Shown: one piece after another, positions 8,606 to 16,764 of the stretch
Position numbering within the stretch: the stretch's first letter is position 1
Layout of the letters: each line of letters opens with the position of its first letter
Assembly: GCF_902859625.1 (NCBI RefSeq)
Contig: NZ_CADIJX010000002.1
Coordinates: 124,001 to 188,000 of the forward strand
Source of the DNA: Achromobacter pestifer
Lineage (GTDB): Bacteria; Pseudomonadota; Gammaproteobacteria; Burkholderiales; Burkholderiaceae_B
Direction of reading: 5' to 3'
DNA length: 64,000 nucleotides
Translations under genes and position numbers: made by a program
Notes under the pieces: model-generated
Seen by the model: only the letters and a program-made list of their open reading frames with translations
Told to the model about the DNA's origin: nothing
Database searches by the model: none

Positions 8606-11071
8606 TTGGAACAGGTTGCGACTATGGAAACATCTGAAAGCCGGCTCGCCTTCTCCGGGTTGCGCGTGCTGGAAATCGGCTGCGGAGCGGCAGTGGCTTA
8701 CGCCGGGAAGCTCTTTGCGGATTTTGGCGCTGAGGTCATCAAGCTGGAGGACGCCGACGGCGACACGTTGCGCCGCCTGCCTCCCCTTTTGAAGGAGGCC
8801 AATGGGGAGCCCGCAAGCGCCTTGCATGCCTGGCTCAATACCAACAAGCGCAGCGTGGCCTATCGTAGAAAGACCGGCGCGGATACCGCGTGGCTGTCAG
8901 GGATCGCGCGGACATGCGATGTGATTCTCGATGCTCGGGCTCTGGACGAAGGCTTGGAGGTTCTGAAGCACCCCGTATACGCTGGCGAAGGGAATGACAG
9001 CCAGGGCAATGCGCCGATCGAAGTATGTCTGACCTGGTTCGGCGAGTCCGGGCCCTACAGTGGTTTCGTGGGAACCGAGGCCGTGTGCCGCGCCCTGGCC
9101 GGCGCGGTGTATTGCAGCGGCGCGGAGCAGGGCCCCCCCCATCTGCCGCACGACATCCAGACCGCCATTGCCGCCGGTGTCGCAGCATTCTCGAGCGCGA
9201 CCGCCGCGTTGCTGGGACGATCCGACGGCAGCCGGCGTTATGTGCTGAGCATCCATGAGATTGCGTTTTCGCTGGTGGAGATGGAAGCCGGCATGGTGCA
9301 GGATGGCCGGCATCCCTTGGCTCGGCTGGGTGTCAACCGGTTCTGCACGACGCATCCTGCCGGCATCTACGAGACAAAGGAGGGCTGGGTTGGGCTGTTC
9401 GCCCATACCGGCCCGCAGTGGGCAGCGCTGTGCGCCGCCATCGGCTACCCGGACCAGGCTGCGGATCCGCGCTTTGCGAGCGGGCCGACCCGTATCGTCC
9501 ATGCGGACGAAATCGATGCGTTCCTGATCCCCAGTCTGCGCGCCAGGACAGCCGAGGAATGGTTCGATGTGTTGCGCAAGGAGAAATTCCCCGCGGTCAT
9601 CGTGCCGACCATGGCAGAACTGCTTCAACAAGGCGTGCATCGCGAACGCGGCGCGTTTGTTCCCGTCAAGGCGGGGACGGCCGAATTCGAGGGGCCGGTC
9701 GTTCCGCTGCCCATGGGCGATGCGGGGCCCTTGCCGGGCGGCAAGGCAGCGCTCCTGGACGCTGATGGCCCCAGCTACCGTGAAGCGGCGAGTCTGACGC
9801 CGGCCGCCGGCTTGACCAGGGCTGCGCCGGACGCGCTGCCCTTACGCAAAATCCGGGTGGTGGATCTGACGATGGGGTGGGCCGGGCCATTGGCGGCAAG
9901 GACGCTGGCGGACTTTGGCGCGGAAGTCATCAAGGTTGAAAGCACGCGCTATCCGGACTGGTGGCGAGGCACGCATTACACCGATGAGTTCTATCAGGAA
10001 AAGCTGTATGAAAAGAACTCGAACTTTGCGCTGATGAACCGCAACAAGTTGGGCATCACGCTCGATCTGACCCATGCTCAAGGACGAGCGGTCCTGTTCG
10101 ATCTGGTGGCCAAGGCCGATATCGTTATCGAGAATTACTCGACCGAGGTGTTGCCCAAACTCGGGCTGGACTATGCCGTGCTGTCCCAGGTCAACCCGCG
10201 GTTGGTCATGGTATCCATGCCGGCATTCGGGTCGGGCAATGAATGGAGCACGATCAGGGCCTATGGCGGCACGCTGGAGCAGGCTAGCGGCCTGCCGCAT
10301 CACACCGGTTTCGCGCAGAACCCACCGGCGCTGACCTCGTACGCTTATGGGGATCCGGTGGGTGGCTTCAACGGGGGGGCGGCGGCGTTGTTGGCGCTGT
10401 TCGTGCAGCAACGCTCGGGCAAGGGGCGCCACGTCAACCTGTCTCAGGTGGAATGCATGCTGCCCATGACAGCGCCGTTCGTCATTGAGCAGTCTGTGCA
10501 CGGCACTACCGCGCCCCGCAGCGGCAATGCGCATCCTCTACATGCCCCGCAGGGGATCTACCAATGCGCGGGCGATGACGCCTGGGTGGTGGTGAGCATC
10601 ACGAGCGATGCGCAATGGCAGGCATTGCTGGCGGTCATGCAGGCAGCTGATCTTGCCCTGGACCCTGTTCTGGAGAAGGCGGCAGGCCGACGGACCCGGC
10701 AGGAAGAGATAGACCGCCGGATCAACGCATGGACCCGCGCGCGTTCCGCTCAAAGCGCAATGGCCGAATTGCAGCAGGCCGGCATCAGCGCAGGAGAGGT
10801 CAAGCCGATCTGGACGGTGCTCGATGACCCGCATCTCAGGGCCCGTGAGTTTTTCAAGGCGACTTCCCGCCCTTATATCGGCGAGTTTCTGGCGACCACG
10901 CCCTGGTTCCGGGAGCCGGCCGCCAGGGTCGCGGCGGTGCGTCCGGCGCCTACGCTCGGGCAGCACAATGGCGATGTGTTTTCCCGCGTGCTGGGCATGA
11001 GCGTGGATCAGCAACAGACGCTGGAGCGAGACGGAATCATAGGAAACACCGCAACCAGGAAGGTGGCCTGA
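8606..11071 (+). CDS. double-length family III CoA-transferase (CaiB/BaiF type)
   Basis: An 821-residue protein containing two successive CaiB/BaiF domains. The first begins at about residue 15 (FSGLRVLEIGCGAAVAYAGK) and the second at about 415 (LRKIRVVDLTMGWAGPLAAR); both repeat the DFGAEVIK motif. Family III enzymes move CoA between carboxylic acids. The position of the catalytic Asp of formyl-CoA transferase appears to be Glu in both halves (E218 in IHE, E616 in VEC). The second half is the better conserved. The start is uncertain: TTG at 8606 has GAGG nine bases upstream, while the in-frame ATG at 8624 has no clear Shine-Dalgarno. It follows the carboxylase after 15 bases, so it probably makes that enzyme's CoA substrate. 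Confidence 0.9.
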   Translation: MEQVATMETSESRLAFSGLRVLEIGCGAAVAYAGKLFADFGAEVIKLEDADGDTLRRLPPLLKEANGEPASALHAWLNTNKRSVAYRRKTGADTAWLSGIARTCDVILDARALDEGLEVLKHPVYAGEGNDSQGNAPIEVCLTWFGESGPYSGFVGTEAVCRALAGAVYCSGAEQGPPHLPHDIQTAIAAGVAAFSSATAALLGRSDGSRRYVLSIHEIAFSLVEMEAGMVQDGRHPLARLGVNRFCTTHPAGIYETKEGWVGLFAHTGPQWAALCAAIGYPDQAADPRFASGPTRIVHADEIDAFLIPSLRARTAEEWFDVLRKEKFPAVIVPTMAELLQQGVHRERGAFVPVKAGTAEFEGPVVPLPMGDAGPLPGGKAALLDADGPSYREAASLTPAAGLTRAAPDALPLRKIRVVDLTMGWAGPLAARTLADFGAEVIKVESTRYPDWWRGTHYTDEFYQEKLYEKNSNFALMNRNKLGITLDLTHAQGRAVLFDLVAKADIVIENYSTEVLPKLGLDYAVLSQVNPRLVMVSMPAFGSGNEWSTIRAYGGTLEQASGLPHHTGFAQNPPALTSYAYGDPVGGFNGGAAALLALFVQQRSGKGRHVNLSQVECMLPMTAPFVIEQSVHGTTAPRSGNAHPLHAPQGIYQCAGDDAWVVVSITSDAQWQALLAVMQAADLALDPVLEKAAGRRTRQEEIDRRINAWTRARSAQSAMAELQQAGISAGEVKPIWTVLDDPHLRAREFFKATSRPYIGEFLATTPWFREPAARVAAVRPAPTLGQHNGDVFSRVLGMSVDQQQTLERDGIIGNTATRKVA

Positions 11072-11127
11072 CAAGCCCCGCAAGCACGACGCAATGCACA
11101 AGATCTAAATTTTCGTGGAGACAAACA

Positions 11128-12135
11128 ATGACTACATCCGATTCCCGCCGTAACTTCCTCATCACTTCCGCGCACCTCGCCGTGGCTTCGGCATTGGGGC
11201 TGGGGTCTACTGCCGCGTTCGCGCAGGACAAAGCATGGCCCACTAAAGCCATCAAGATCATCGTGCCGTTCCCGGCCGGTTCGATCACGGACACGATGGC
11301 TCGCCTGCTGTCGGATTCTTTGTCCAAGACGCTCAAGCAGCCCGTCATCGTGGAGAACAAGGGCGGTGCCAATGGATCGATCGGGGCGGCCGAGGTCGCC
11401 CGTTCGGCGCCGGACGGCTACACGCTGCTGGCCACCAACAGCAGCAGCATCACCGTCAATCCCTTGATCTACAAGAACTCCCAGTACAAGGCCAAGGATT
11501 TCGCTCCCATCGCCCTGGTTCTGGACGCGCCGTTCATTCTGAACGTCAACCCCGAATGGGCCAAGAAGCACGCCATCGAGTCGGTCAAGGACCTGGTTGA
11601 GTACGCCAGGAAGAATCCGGGCGACCTCACCTATGGGTCGGGAGGCCAGGGCAACCTGGCCCATCTGGCGTTTGCGCAACTGAGCAATGACGCCCAGTTC
11701 AAGGCAACCCATGTCCCTTACAAGTCGGCCTCGCAAGCAAGCATGGCGGTCATGGCGGGCGAGGTGAACACGTCTTTCGATACGCTGGCCAGCGCACCGC
11801 AAGTGGCGGCCGGCAAGTTGAAAGCCCTGGCAGTCACGCAGAAGCAACGGATTTCCCAGATGCCGGATATCCCCACGATGACCGAGGCAGGCTATCCGAA
11901 CATCGATGTCACTTTCTGGCTGGGCCTGTTCGCTCCGGCAGGCACGCCTGCCCAGATTATCGACACCTTGTACGAGCAGTCCAAGCGCGCGATGGAGCAG
12001 CCCGCTGCCAATACCTCACTCAGTGCGCAGGGTATCGTCGTCATGCGCAATCCGAAGGAATTGTCCACGCGCATCGGGTATGAGGTCGAACAGCTTTCTC
12101 ATGTCGTCAAGCGCGAGAACATCGTCATCGATTGA
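11128..12135 (+). CDS. Bug-family tripartite tricarboxylate-type substrate receptor, Tat-exported
   Basis: A 335-residue periplasmic solute receptor of the Bordetella uptake gene (TctC-like) family. The N-terminus has a twin-arginine motif (SRRNFL), a hydrophobic stretch and a probable cut after AAFAQ, so export is likely by Tat. The family signature follows: WPTKAIKIIVPFPAGSITD and the VENKGGANGSIGAAEVARSAPDGYTL region. GGAG lies upstream of the ATG. Bug proteins bind small carboxylates or amides and often work with TctAB-type membrane subunits; none is encoded in this window. The gene ends the carboxylase/CoA-transferase operon, 56 bases downstream, and probably delivers or senses the pathway substrate. 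Confidence 0.9.
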   Translation: MTTSDSRRNFLITSAHLAVASALGLGSTAAFAQDKAWPTKAIKIIVPFPAGSITDTMARLLSDSLSKTLKQPVIVENKGGANGSIGAAEVARSAPDGYTLLATNSSSITVNPLIYKNSQYKAKDFAPIALVLDAPFILNVNPEWAKKHAIESVKDLVEYARKNPGDLTYGSGGQGNLAHLAFAQLSNDAQFKATHVPYKSASQASMAVMAGEVNTSFDTLASAPQVAAGKLKALAVTQKQRISQMPDIPTMTEAGYPNIDVTFWLGLFAPAGTPAQIIDTLYEQSKRAMEQPAANTSLSAQGIVVMRNPKELSTRIGYEVEQLSHVVKRENIVID

Positions 12136-12688
12136 TGCCTGGCCGGCGCGGCGGACGCCAGCGGGAGTCTTGCCATCGGCTTGCCGGGCAACACCCGGCC
12201 CAGTCGATCTGCACGCCGCTCTGGTGCACGACGTCGGCCCACATGGCGACTTCTGATTGCACAAAGGCTTTTGGCTGGGGGCCACTGGCCACCAGCGCCT
12301 CCGCGCCATCAATACAAAGCACGACGCTTCTTACTCTGAAAATTCGGAGCTGACAGCCGAGTGCCCCGCGGCGTCAGCGCCTCTTTCACACTGCCCGTAC
12401 GAGTGGGCCCAAATCCACGGGCTAGAACCGTCGCGCCAATTCAATCTCGCTTATCGCGAAGTTCGCCTTTCTTCAACCTGCGGGCCGTCCATCTGCGCGG
12501 AAGAAGAAGATGTCCGCTCAGTGGCTGGTCTTGGCCGCCAAAGCCCAAAGGCGGACCCCAACGAAAAAGAAAAACGCTATTCCCGCCACCCAGGGAATCC
12601 CCTAATCACATTCCTCTTGCGGAAAATCAATGCTCTATAGGACACTTTGTGTCATTAGAGCCGACACGGCGCAATCACGGGGAATGGT
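12136..12688. other. gene-poor gap between the two Bug-receptor clusters
   Basis: This 553-base stretch contains only short overlapping frames with poor codon character and no family resemblance. It becomes A/T-richer toward the right end, with A-rich runs near 12560-12580, as expected for the promoter of the second Bug gene. I see no terminator with a T tract, tRNA or insertion-sequence end. It may be the boundary between separately acquired catabolic clusters, but nothing in the bases proves that. Confidence 0.5.
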
Positions 12689-13657
12689 ATGAAGATTCTG
12701 GGCAAGATGGCCGCGCTGGCGTTGGCGCTAACGGCGGGAATGGCGGGCGGTGCGCAAGCTGCGTTTCCTGAACGGACGATCCGGTTGGTGGTGCCGTTTG
12801 GCGCGGGCGGGATCACGGATATCGTGGCGCGGCAGGTCGGCAAGGGGATGGGCGATGTGCTGGGGCAGGGCATCGTGATTGAAAACCGCCCCGGCGCGGG
12901 TGGCGTGATTGCCGCGCAGGTGGCTGCCACGGCGCCGGCTGATGGCTATACGATTTTCATGGGGACGGTGGGCACGCAGGTCGTCAATCCGCTGATCTAT
13001 GCAAAGCTCAGCTATGACCCGGACAAGTTCGCGCCAGTGGGCATGGTGTCGGGGTCTCCCTATCTGCTGGCGGTGCGGGCGGGGTTGCCGGCGGCGTCGT
13101 TCAGTGAATTCGTGGCCTATGCCAAGGCCAATCCGGCACGGTTGAATTTTGGCTCCGCGGGCAATGCCAGTTCGCCCCATCTGGGGCTGGAGCTGCTGAA
13201 GTTGACGGCGGGCCTGGACATTGTTCACGTGCCGTTCAAGAGCGGTAGTGAAGCGGTCAATGCCGCTATCGGCGAGCAGGTTGATGTGGTGATGGATGCC
13301 AGCCCGGTCATCATGCCGCATGTGACGTCCGGCAAGTTGCGTGCGCTGGCGGTAGCGGCGGACAAGCGTTTGCCGTCGGCGCCCGCGGTGCCCTCCAGTA
13401 GTGAAGTGGGCGATGCGGCGTTGCAGATCAGTTCGTGGAATGCATTCTTCGCGCCGGCCGGTACACCGCCCGAGGTGTTGGCGGCATTGAATGCTGCCTT
13501 GCAGAAGACGCTGGCCTCGCCGGAACTGAAAGAGCGGCTGGTGGCCCAGGGTACGCAGCTGTATACCGGGACGCCCGACGAATATCAGCGCTTTATCGCG
13601 GGCGAGAAGACCAAGTGGGCTCAGATCGTGAAGCGCGCCAACATCAAGATGGAGTGA
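12689..13657 (+). CDS. Bug-family periplasmic substrate receptor
   Basis: A 322-residue Bug/TctC-like receptor with an ordinary Sec signal peptide (MKILGKMAALALALTAGM, probable cut after GAQA). The family motifs are clear: FPERTIRLVVPFGAGGITD, VIENRPGAGG and PADGYTIFMGT. It shares fold and motifs with the receptor at 11128-12135 but differs throughout, so it is a paralogue rather than a recent copy. It lies four bases before the glutathione-transferase gene, with the aldolase seven bases further on, which indicates one operon. The ligand is probably a small carboxylate that the downstream enzymes process (inference). Confidence 0.92.
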   Translation: MKILGKMAALALALTAGMAGGAQAAFPERTIRLVVPFGAGGITDIVARQVGKGMGDVLGQGIVIENRPGAGGVIAAQVAATAPADGYTIFMGTVGTQVVNPLIYAKLSYDPDKFAPVGMVSGSPYLLAVRAGLPAASFSEFVAYAKANPARLNFGSAGNASSPHLGLELLKLTAGLDIVHVPFKSGSEAVNAAIGEQVDVVMDASPVIMPHVTSGKLRALAVAADKRLPSAPAVPSSSEVGDAALQISSWNAFFAPAGTPPEVLAALNAALQKTLASPELKERLVAQGTQLYTGTPDEYQRFIAGEKTKWAQIVKRANIKME

Positions 13658-13661
13658 CCTC

Positions 13662-14303
13662 ATGACGCAGACCTTGCATCCCTTGGCGGGCAAGCCGCTG
13701 GTACTGGCTGACACGCTGCGTTCGGGCAATGCGTGGAAGATCCGGCTGGCTTGCGGTTTCATGGGCTTGCCGCTTGCGCGTCGCACTTTCGACATCGTTC
13801 AGGGCGACCTTGAGACGGATGCGTTTGCGCGCATCAATCCCTGGCGGCAGGTGCCGGCGTTGCTGACGCCTGAAGGCGAATGGCTGGCGGAATCGCAGGC
13901 GATCCTGTGGTATTTGGCGCAAGGCACGCCCTGGTTGCCCGAAGACCGGCTGGCGCAGGCGCAGGTCAGCAGTTGGCTCAGCTTCGAGCAGACACAGCAT
14001 ATGCATGCGTTTGCGCAGCCTCGGTTGCTGATTCATCTGCGCCAGACGGCGGCCGTGGACGATCCGGCGATGGTGGCATGGCGCGCCATCGGCATGAAGG
14101 CGGCCACGTTGATGGATGCGCATCTGGCGGATCGGACCTATTTCGTGGGCACCGCGCCAACCATCGCGGACGTTGCGCTGTATCCCTATACCAGCATGGC
14201 GGACCAGGGCGGCTACGATCTGTCCGCCTTCCCCTCACTTGATGCCTGGCTTGCGCGCATGCGCGCGTTGCCGGGATTTACGCCGTTGATGGAAACGGCA
14301 TGA
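13662..14303 (+). CDS. glutathione S-transferase family protein
   Basis: A 213-residue GST. The N-terminal thioredoxin-like domain has the region SGNAWKIRLACG where the Ser/Tyr catalytic residue sits, the cis-Pro segment QVPALL, and the glutathione-binding motif ESQAILWYLA. The C-terminal helical domain contains the usual N-capping segment (TIADVALYPY). The gene starts four bases after the Bug receptor stop and precedes the aldolase by seven bases. The specific reaction is unknown; operonic GSTs in catabolic clusters act in isomerisation or ring/ether cleavage, but no substrate can be read from the sequence. Confidence 0.88.
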   Translation: MTQTLHPLAGKPLVLADTLRSGNAWKIRLACGFMGLPLARRTFDIVQGDLETDAFARINPWRQVPALLTPEGEWLAESQAILWYLAQGTPWLPEDRLAQAQVSSWLSFEQTQHMHAFAQPRLLIHLRQTAAVDDPAMVAWRAIGMKAATLMDAHLADRTYFVGTAPTIADVALYPYTSMADQGGYDLSAFPSLDAWLARMRALPGFTPLMETA

Positions 14304-14310
14304 CGGAGAC

Positions 14311-15096
14311 ATGATGAGCGACACGATGCACCTTGGGAAAGACGAACTGATCGCGCGCGCGAAAGCCGAGATGCAGCGCCAGTTCGACACGCCGCAATGG
14401 AGCTTGCGCGAACGTCTGGCATTGACCTGCCGCATTCTGTTCGACGGCGGACATGATTCAGGGCTGGCCGGGCAGATCACTGCGCGGACGGCGGAGCCGG
14501 GCCGCTATTACACGCAGCGGCTGGGCTTGGGTTTTGATGAGATATCGGCCAGTAACCTGCTGGTGGTGGACGAGGATTTGCGCGTGCTGGAAGGCGGCGG
14601 CATGCCGAATCCGGCGAATCGCTTCCATTCCTGGATCTACCGCGCGCGTCCGGACGTGAATTGCATTATTCATACGCACCCGCTGCATGTGGCGTCGTTG
14701 TCGATGCTGGAAGTGCCGCTGGAAATCTCGCATATGGACAACTGCCCGTTGTATGGCGATGTGGCGTTCTTGAAGGATTGGCCGGGCGTGCCGGTGGGCA
14801 ACGAGGAAGGCGAGATCATTTCGGCGGCGCTGGGGGACAAGCGCGCCATTCTGCTGTCGCACCATGGCATGTTGATCGCCGCGGGTTCCGTGGAAGAAGC
14901 TTGCGTGTTGGCCTTGCAGTTTGAACGGGCCGCGCGCATGCAGCTGCTGGCCATGTCGGCCGGCAAGATCCAGCCCATTCCGCCGGCGCTGGGCCGCGAG
15001 GCGCATGATTGGATTCTGACGCCCAAGCGTTCCCAAGTGGGCTTTTCCTATTACGCCCGCCGCGCGCTGCGCACGCATGCGGACGTACTGGCCTAG
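14311..15096 (+). CDS. class II aldolase/adducin family protein
   Basis: A 261-residue class II (zinc-dependent) aldolase/adducin-fold protein. The metal-ligand motif HTHPLH (after CII) and the later histidine pair in LLSHHGMLIAAG are present, as is the N-terminal GLAGQIT glycine loop in place of the usual GN-S. Family members are fuculose-phosphate-type aldolases, sugar epimerases or decarboxylases of 3-oxo-acid phosphates. Start: two adjacent ATG codons at 14311 and 14314. It is third in the Bug-GST-aldolase set, so it may cleave the acid that the Bug protein takes up (inference). Confidence 0.88.
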   Translation: MMSDTMHLGKDELIARAKAEMQRQFDTPQWSLRERLALTCRILFDGGHDSGLAGQITARTAEPGRYYTQRLGLGFDEISASNLLVVDEDLRVLEGGGMPNPANRFHSWIYRARPDVNCIIHTHPLHVASLSMLEVPLEISHMDNCPLYGDVAFLKDWPGVPVGNEEGEIISAALGDKRAILLSHHGMLIAAGSVEEACVLALQFERAARMQLLAMSAGKIQPIPPALGREAHDWILTPKRSQVGFSYYARRALRTHADVLA

Positions 15097-15183
15097 GGAG
15101 GCCGGGGGCAGGCGGCACGAGGCGGCTCGACGGCGAGGCCGGTTTCGGGCATGCTTACTGGTTGGATTTTCGACCCTTTGCCC

Positions 15184-15738
15184 ATGATCGACCTGCCCCA
15201 TCGCCTACGCACCCTGCGCCGCCAGCAATCCCTGTCCCTGGAGCAGCTGGCGCAACGCACGGGCCTGACCAAAAGCTATTTATCGAAGCTTGAGCGCGGC
15301 CTGAGCGAACCCTCGATATCCACCGTGCTGCGGTTGGCTGAAGCCTATGGCGTCGGCGTTTCGCAGTTGGTGGGGACGGATGACACCGCCCAGGACGAAG
15401 TGGTCAGCGTGGTCCGCGTGGCGGATCGCGAGGCCCTGCAACGCCGGGGGCTGGGTAGCGAATATCATTACGAATCCTTGGCCGGTCGGCGCAAGGTCAA
15501 GGCGATGGAGCCATTCGTGGTGCATCCGCCCCGCGAATTTCCGGACGCCACCGCGGTGTTTCCGCATCCGGGCGAGGAATTCCTGCTGGTGCTCAAGGGC
15601 GCCATCGAAGTCCAGGTTGGCGAACGCGAGTTCCGCCTGGAAACCGGGGATTCCGTCTATTTTGATTCCGAACTGCCGCACCGCATGCGCACCGTCAGCC
15701 GAGCCATGGCCGAGGTGCTGGTGGTGGCGGCGCATTAA
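15184..15738 (+). CDS. XRE-family regulator with C-terminal cupin domain
   Basis: A 184-residue regulator of the HTH-cupin (PuuR/SutR-like) type. The helix-turn-helix is at about 5-60 (LRTLRRQQSLSLEQLAQRTG, then TKSYLSKLERGLSEPS). The cupin barrel is at about 110-184 (HPGEEFLLVLKGAIEVQVGE, then GDSVYFDSELPHRMR). The ATG at 15184 is chosen because the domain begins immediately after it; a frame extending 11 residues upstream adds nothing conserved. Such regulators sense a small ligand in the cupin pocket. It is likely the local regulator of the Bug-GST-aldolase genes and the cupin gene that follows. Confidence 0.9.
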   Translation: MIDLPHRLRTLRRQQSLSLEQLAQRTGLTKSYLSKLERGLSEPSISTVLRLAEAYGVGVSQLVGTDDTAQDEVVSVVRVADREALQRRGLGSEYHYESLAGRRKVKAMEPFVVHPPREFPDATAVFPHPGEEFLLVLKGAIEVQVGEREFRLETGDSVYFDSELPHRMRTVSRAMAEVLVVAAH

Positions 15739-15782
15739 GCATCGTCCGTCGGCTATCGCATAACAACATTCAAAGGTACGCC

Positions 15783-16148
15783 ATGAAACATGACCAATCG
15801 CGGCTGGTCCGCATCGATGCCGGCCCGCTGAAGGATCCCGTGCCCGGCAAACCCCGCCGTCCGATTTCGGGCGACGCGGCCTTTCTTACCGTGACGGCAT
15901 TTGAAGGCAATGCGGGCAAGGCCGAAGCCGGCGTGTGGGAAAGCACCGCAGGCGTATTCCAATCGAACACCACTGGCTATATCGAATTCGGCTATATCGT
16001 CGAAGGTTCGGCACGCCTGGTGGACCCGGACGGCACCGTGCACGAACTGACGGTGGGCGAAGCTTTCGTCATGCCGGAAGGGTATACGGGGCGCTGGGAA
16101 GTGGATCAGTTCGTCAAGAAGATCTACTTCATCACGCGCCTGGGCTGA
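15783..16148 (+). CDS. cupin domain protein (Cupin_3/DUF861)
   Basis: A 121-residue single cupin of the Cupin_3 (DUF861) type, recognised by GVWESTAGVFQSN, the central YIVEGSARLVDPDG and the second-motif region GEAFVMPEGYTGRWEV. Members include ureidoglycine aminohydrolase-like and EutQ-like small enzymes or binding proteins; most are uncharacterised. It follows the XRE-cupin regulator by 44 bases on the same strand and may belong to the same transcript. No signal peptide, so cytoplasmic. Confidence 0.83.
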   Translation: MKHDQSRLVRIDAGPLKDPVPGKPRRPISGDAAFLTVTAFEGNAGKAEAGVWESTAGVFQSNTTGYIEFGYIVEGSARLVDPDGTVHELTVGEAFVMPEGYTGRWEVDQFVKKIYFITRLG

Positions 16149-16158
16149 CGCCCGGCCA

Positions 16159-16536
16159 TCACGGCTGCGGCCGTTGCGGGTAGGCCGACGTACCGAAGGT
16201 ATTTCCCATGCGGTTGCCGATGGTGGCTGGTGTGGGCAGGCCCAATTGATTGGGCGGACGCTGCGTGATCGCTTCGGATTCCAGCCCCGGCGCCGGCCGG
16301 TGCGTGGCGTCGGGCGCCATCCTCTGGTTCAGGCAGTCATAAGACAGTGCCCGATATCCGTTGACTTCCGTTTCGATGCACGCCCCGCCGGGGGCGGCGG
16401 GCTTCGGCTCGACCGCGGCGGGCGCGGCAGGAGGAGCGGGCACTTGGGTTTCGGCGGCCCATAGCGGTGCACCCGCCAGCGCGGCGGACAGCAACAACAG
16501 GACGATGCGGCCAGCGGCCAGAGGAACTCTGCGCAT
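16159..16536 (-). CDS. small secreted hypothetical protein
   Basis: A 125-residue protein with a clear Sec signal peptide (MRRVPLAAGRIVLLLLSAAL, probable cut near LWAAE), a Pro/Ala-rich linker and a compact part with two cysteines (C53 and C68 in CIETEVNGYRALSYDCLNQR), followed by a Pro-rich tail. The start at 16536 has a strong AAGGAG five bases upstream; a longer in-frame extension antisense to the STN gene is a shadow. A possible -10 element (TATACT) lies near 16585-16590 on this strand. It is transcribed away from the signalling triad and shares its 228-base upstream region. Function unknown; the Cys pair may form a disulfide. Confidence 0.75.
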   Translation of the reverse strand: MRRVPLAAGRIVLLLLSAALAGAPLWAAETQVPAPPAAPAAVEPKPAAPGGACIETEVNGYRALSYDCLNQRMAPDATHRPAPGLESEAITQRPPNQLGLPTPATIGNRMGNTFGTSAYPQRPQP

Positions 16537-16652
16537 GCGCGCTCCTTGAACAAAGCCGGCCTGTCGCGGCCGGTAGCATTGCCAAAGTATAGAGATGGCC
16601 AGCGCTGCGCAGGTGACCGTTGCGTGGCGATTGCGCGCCGATGTCGGCAAGC

Positions 16653-16686
16653 GTGTCACGAATGCGTCATTCAGCGGCTCTAGCAT
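16653..16686 (+). promoter_or_regulatory. Pho-box-like direct repeat with -10 element
   Basis: Two 7-base half-sites, GTGTCAC (16653-16659) and GCGTCAT (16664-16670), are separated by four bases. Each matches the PhoB half-site CTGTCAT at five of seven positions. Ten bases later lies TAGCAT (16681-16686), a four-of-six match to a -10 hexamer. In PhoB-activated promoters the Pho box replaces the -35 element with about this spacing. The STN gene of the signalling triad begins 78 bases further on. In P. aeruginosa the equivalent vreAIR operon is PhoB-dependent, which makes the match more believable; by sequence alone it is moderate. Confidence 0.5.
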
Positions 16687-16764
16687 GGCGGCTTTTGTTA
16701 GGGCGGGCGCCGAGGTGCCCGGTGCGGCCGCCATGTCTGGTACTTCCCCCTTGCGATCACGTTC

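Noticed and set aside
5384..8827. Antisense open frame of more than 1100 codons opposite the carboxylase
   Set aside because: It mirrors the GC-rich third positions of a well-recognised carboxylase; its translation is rich in His/Arg/Gly with no known domain.
12257..12640. Possible 127-codon gene in the gap between Bug clusters
   Set aside because: Codon use and composition do not look coding, there is no Shine-Dalgarno or recognisable motif, and several frames overlap equally.
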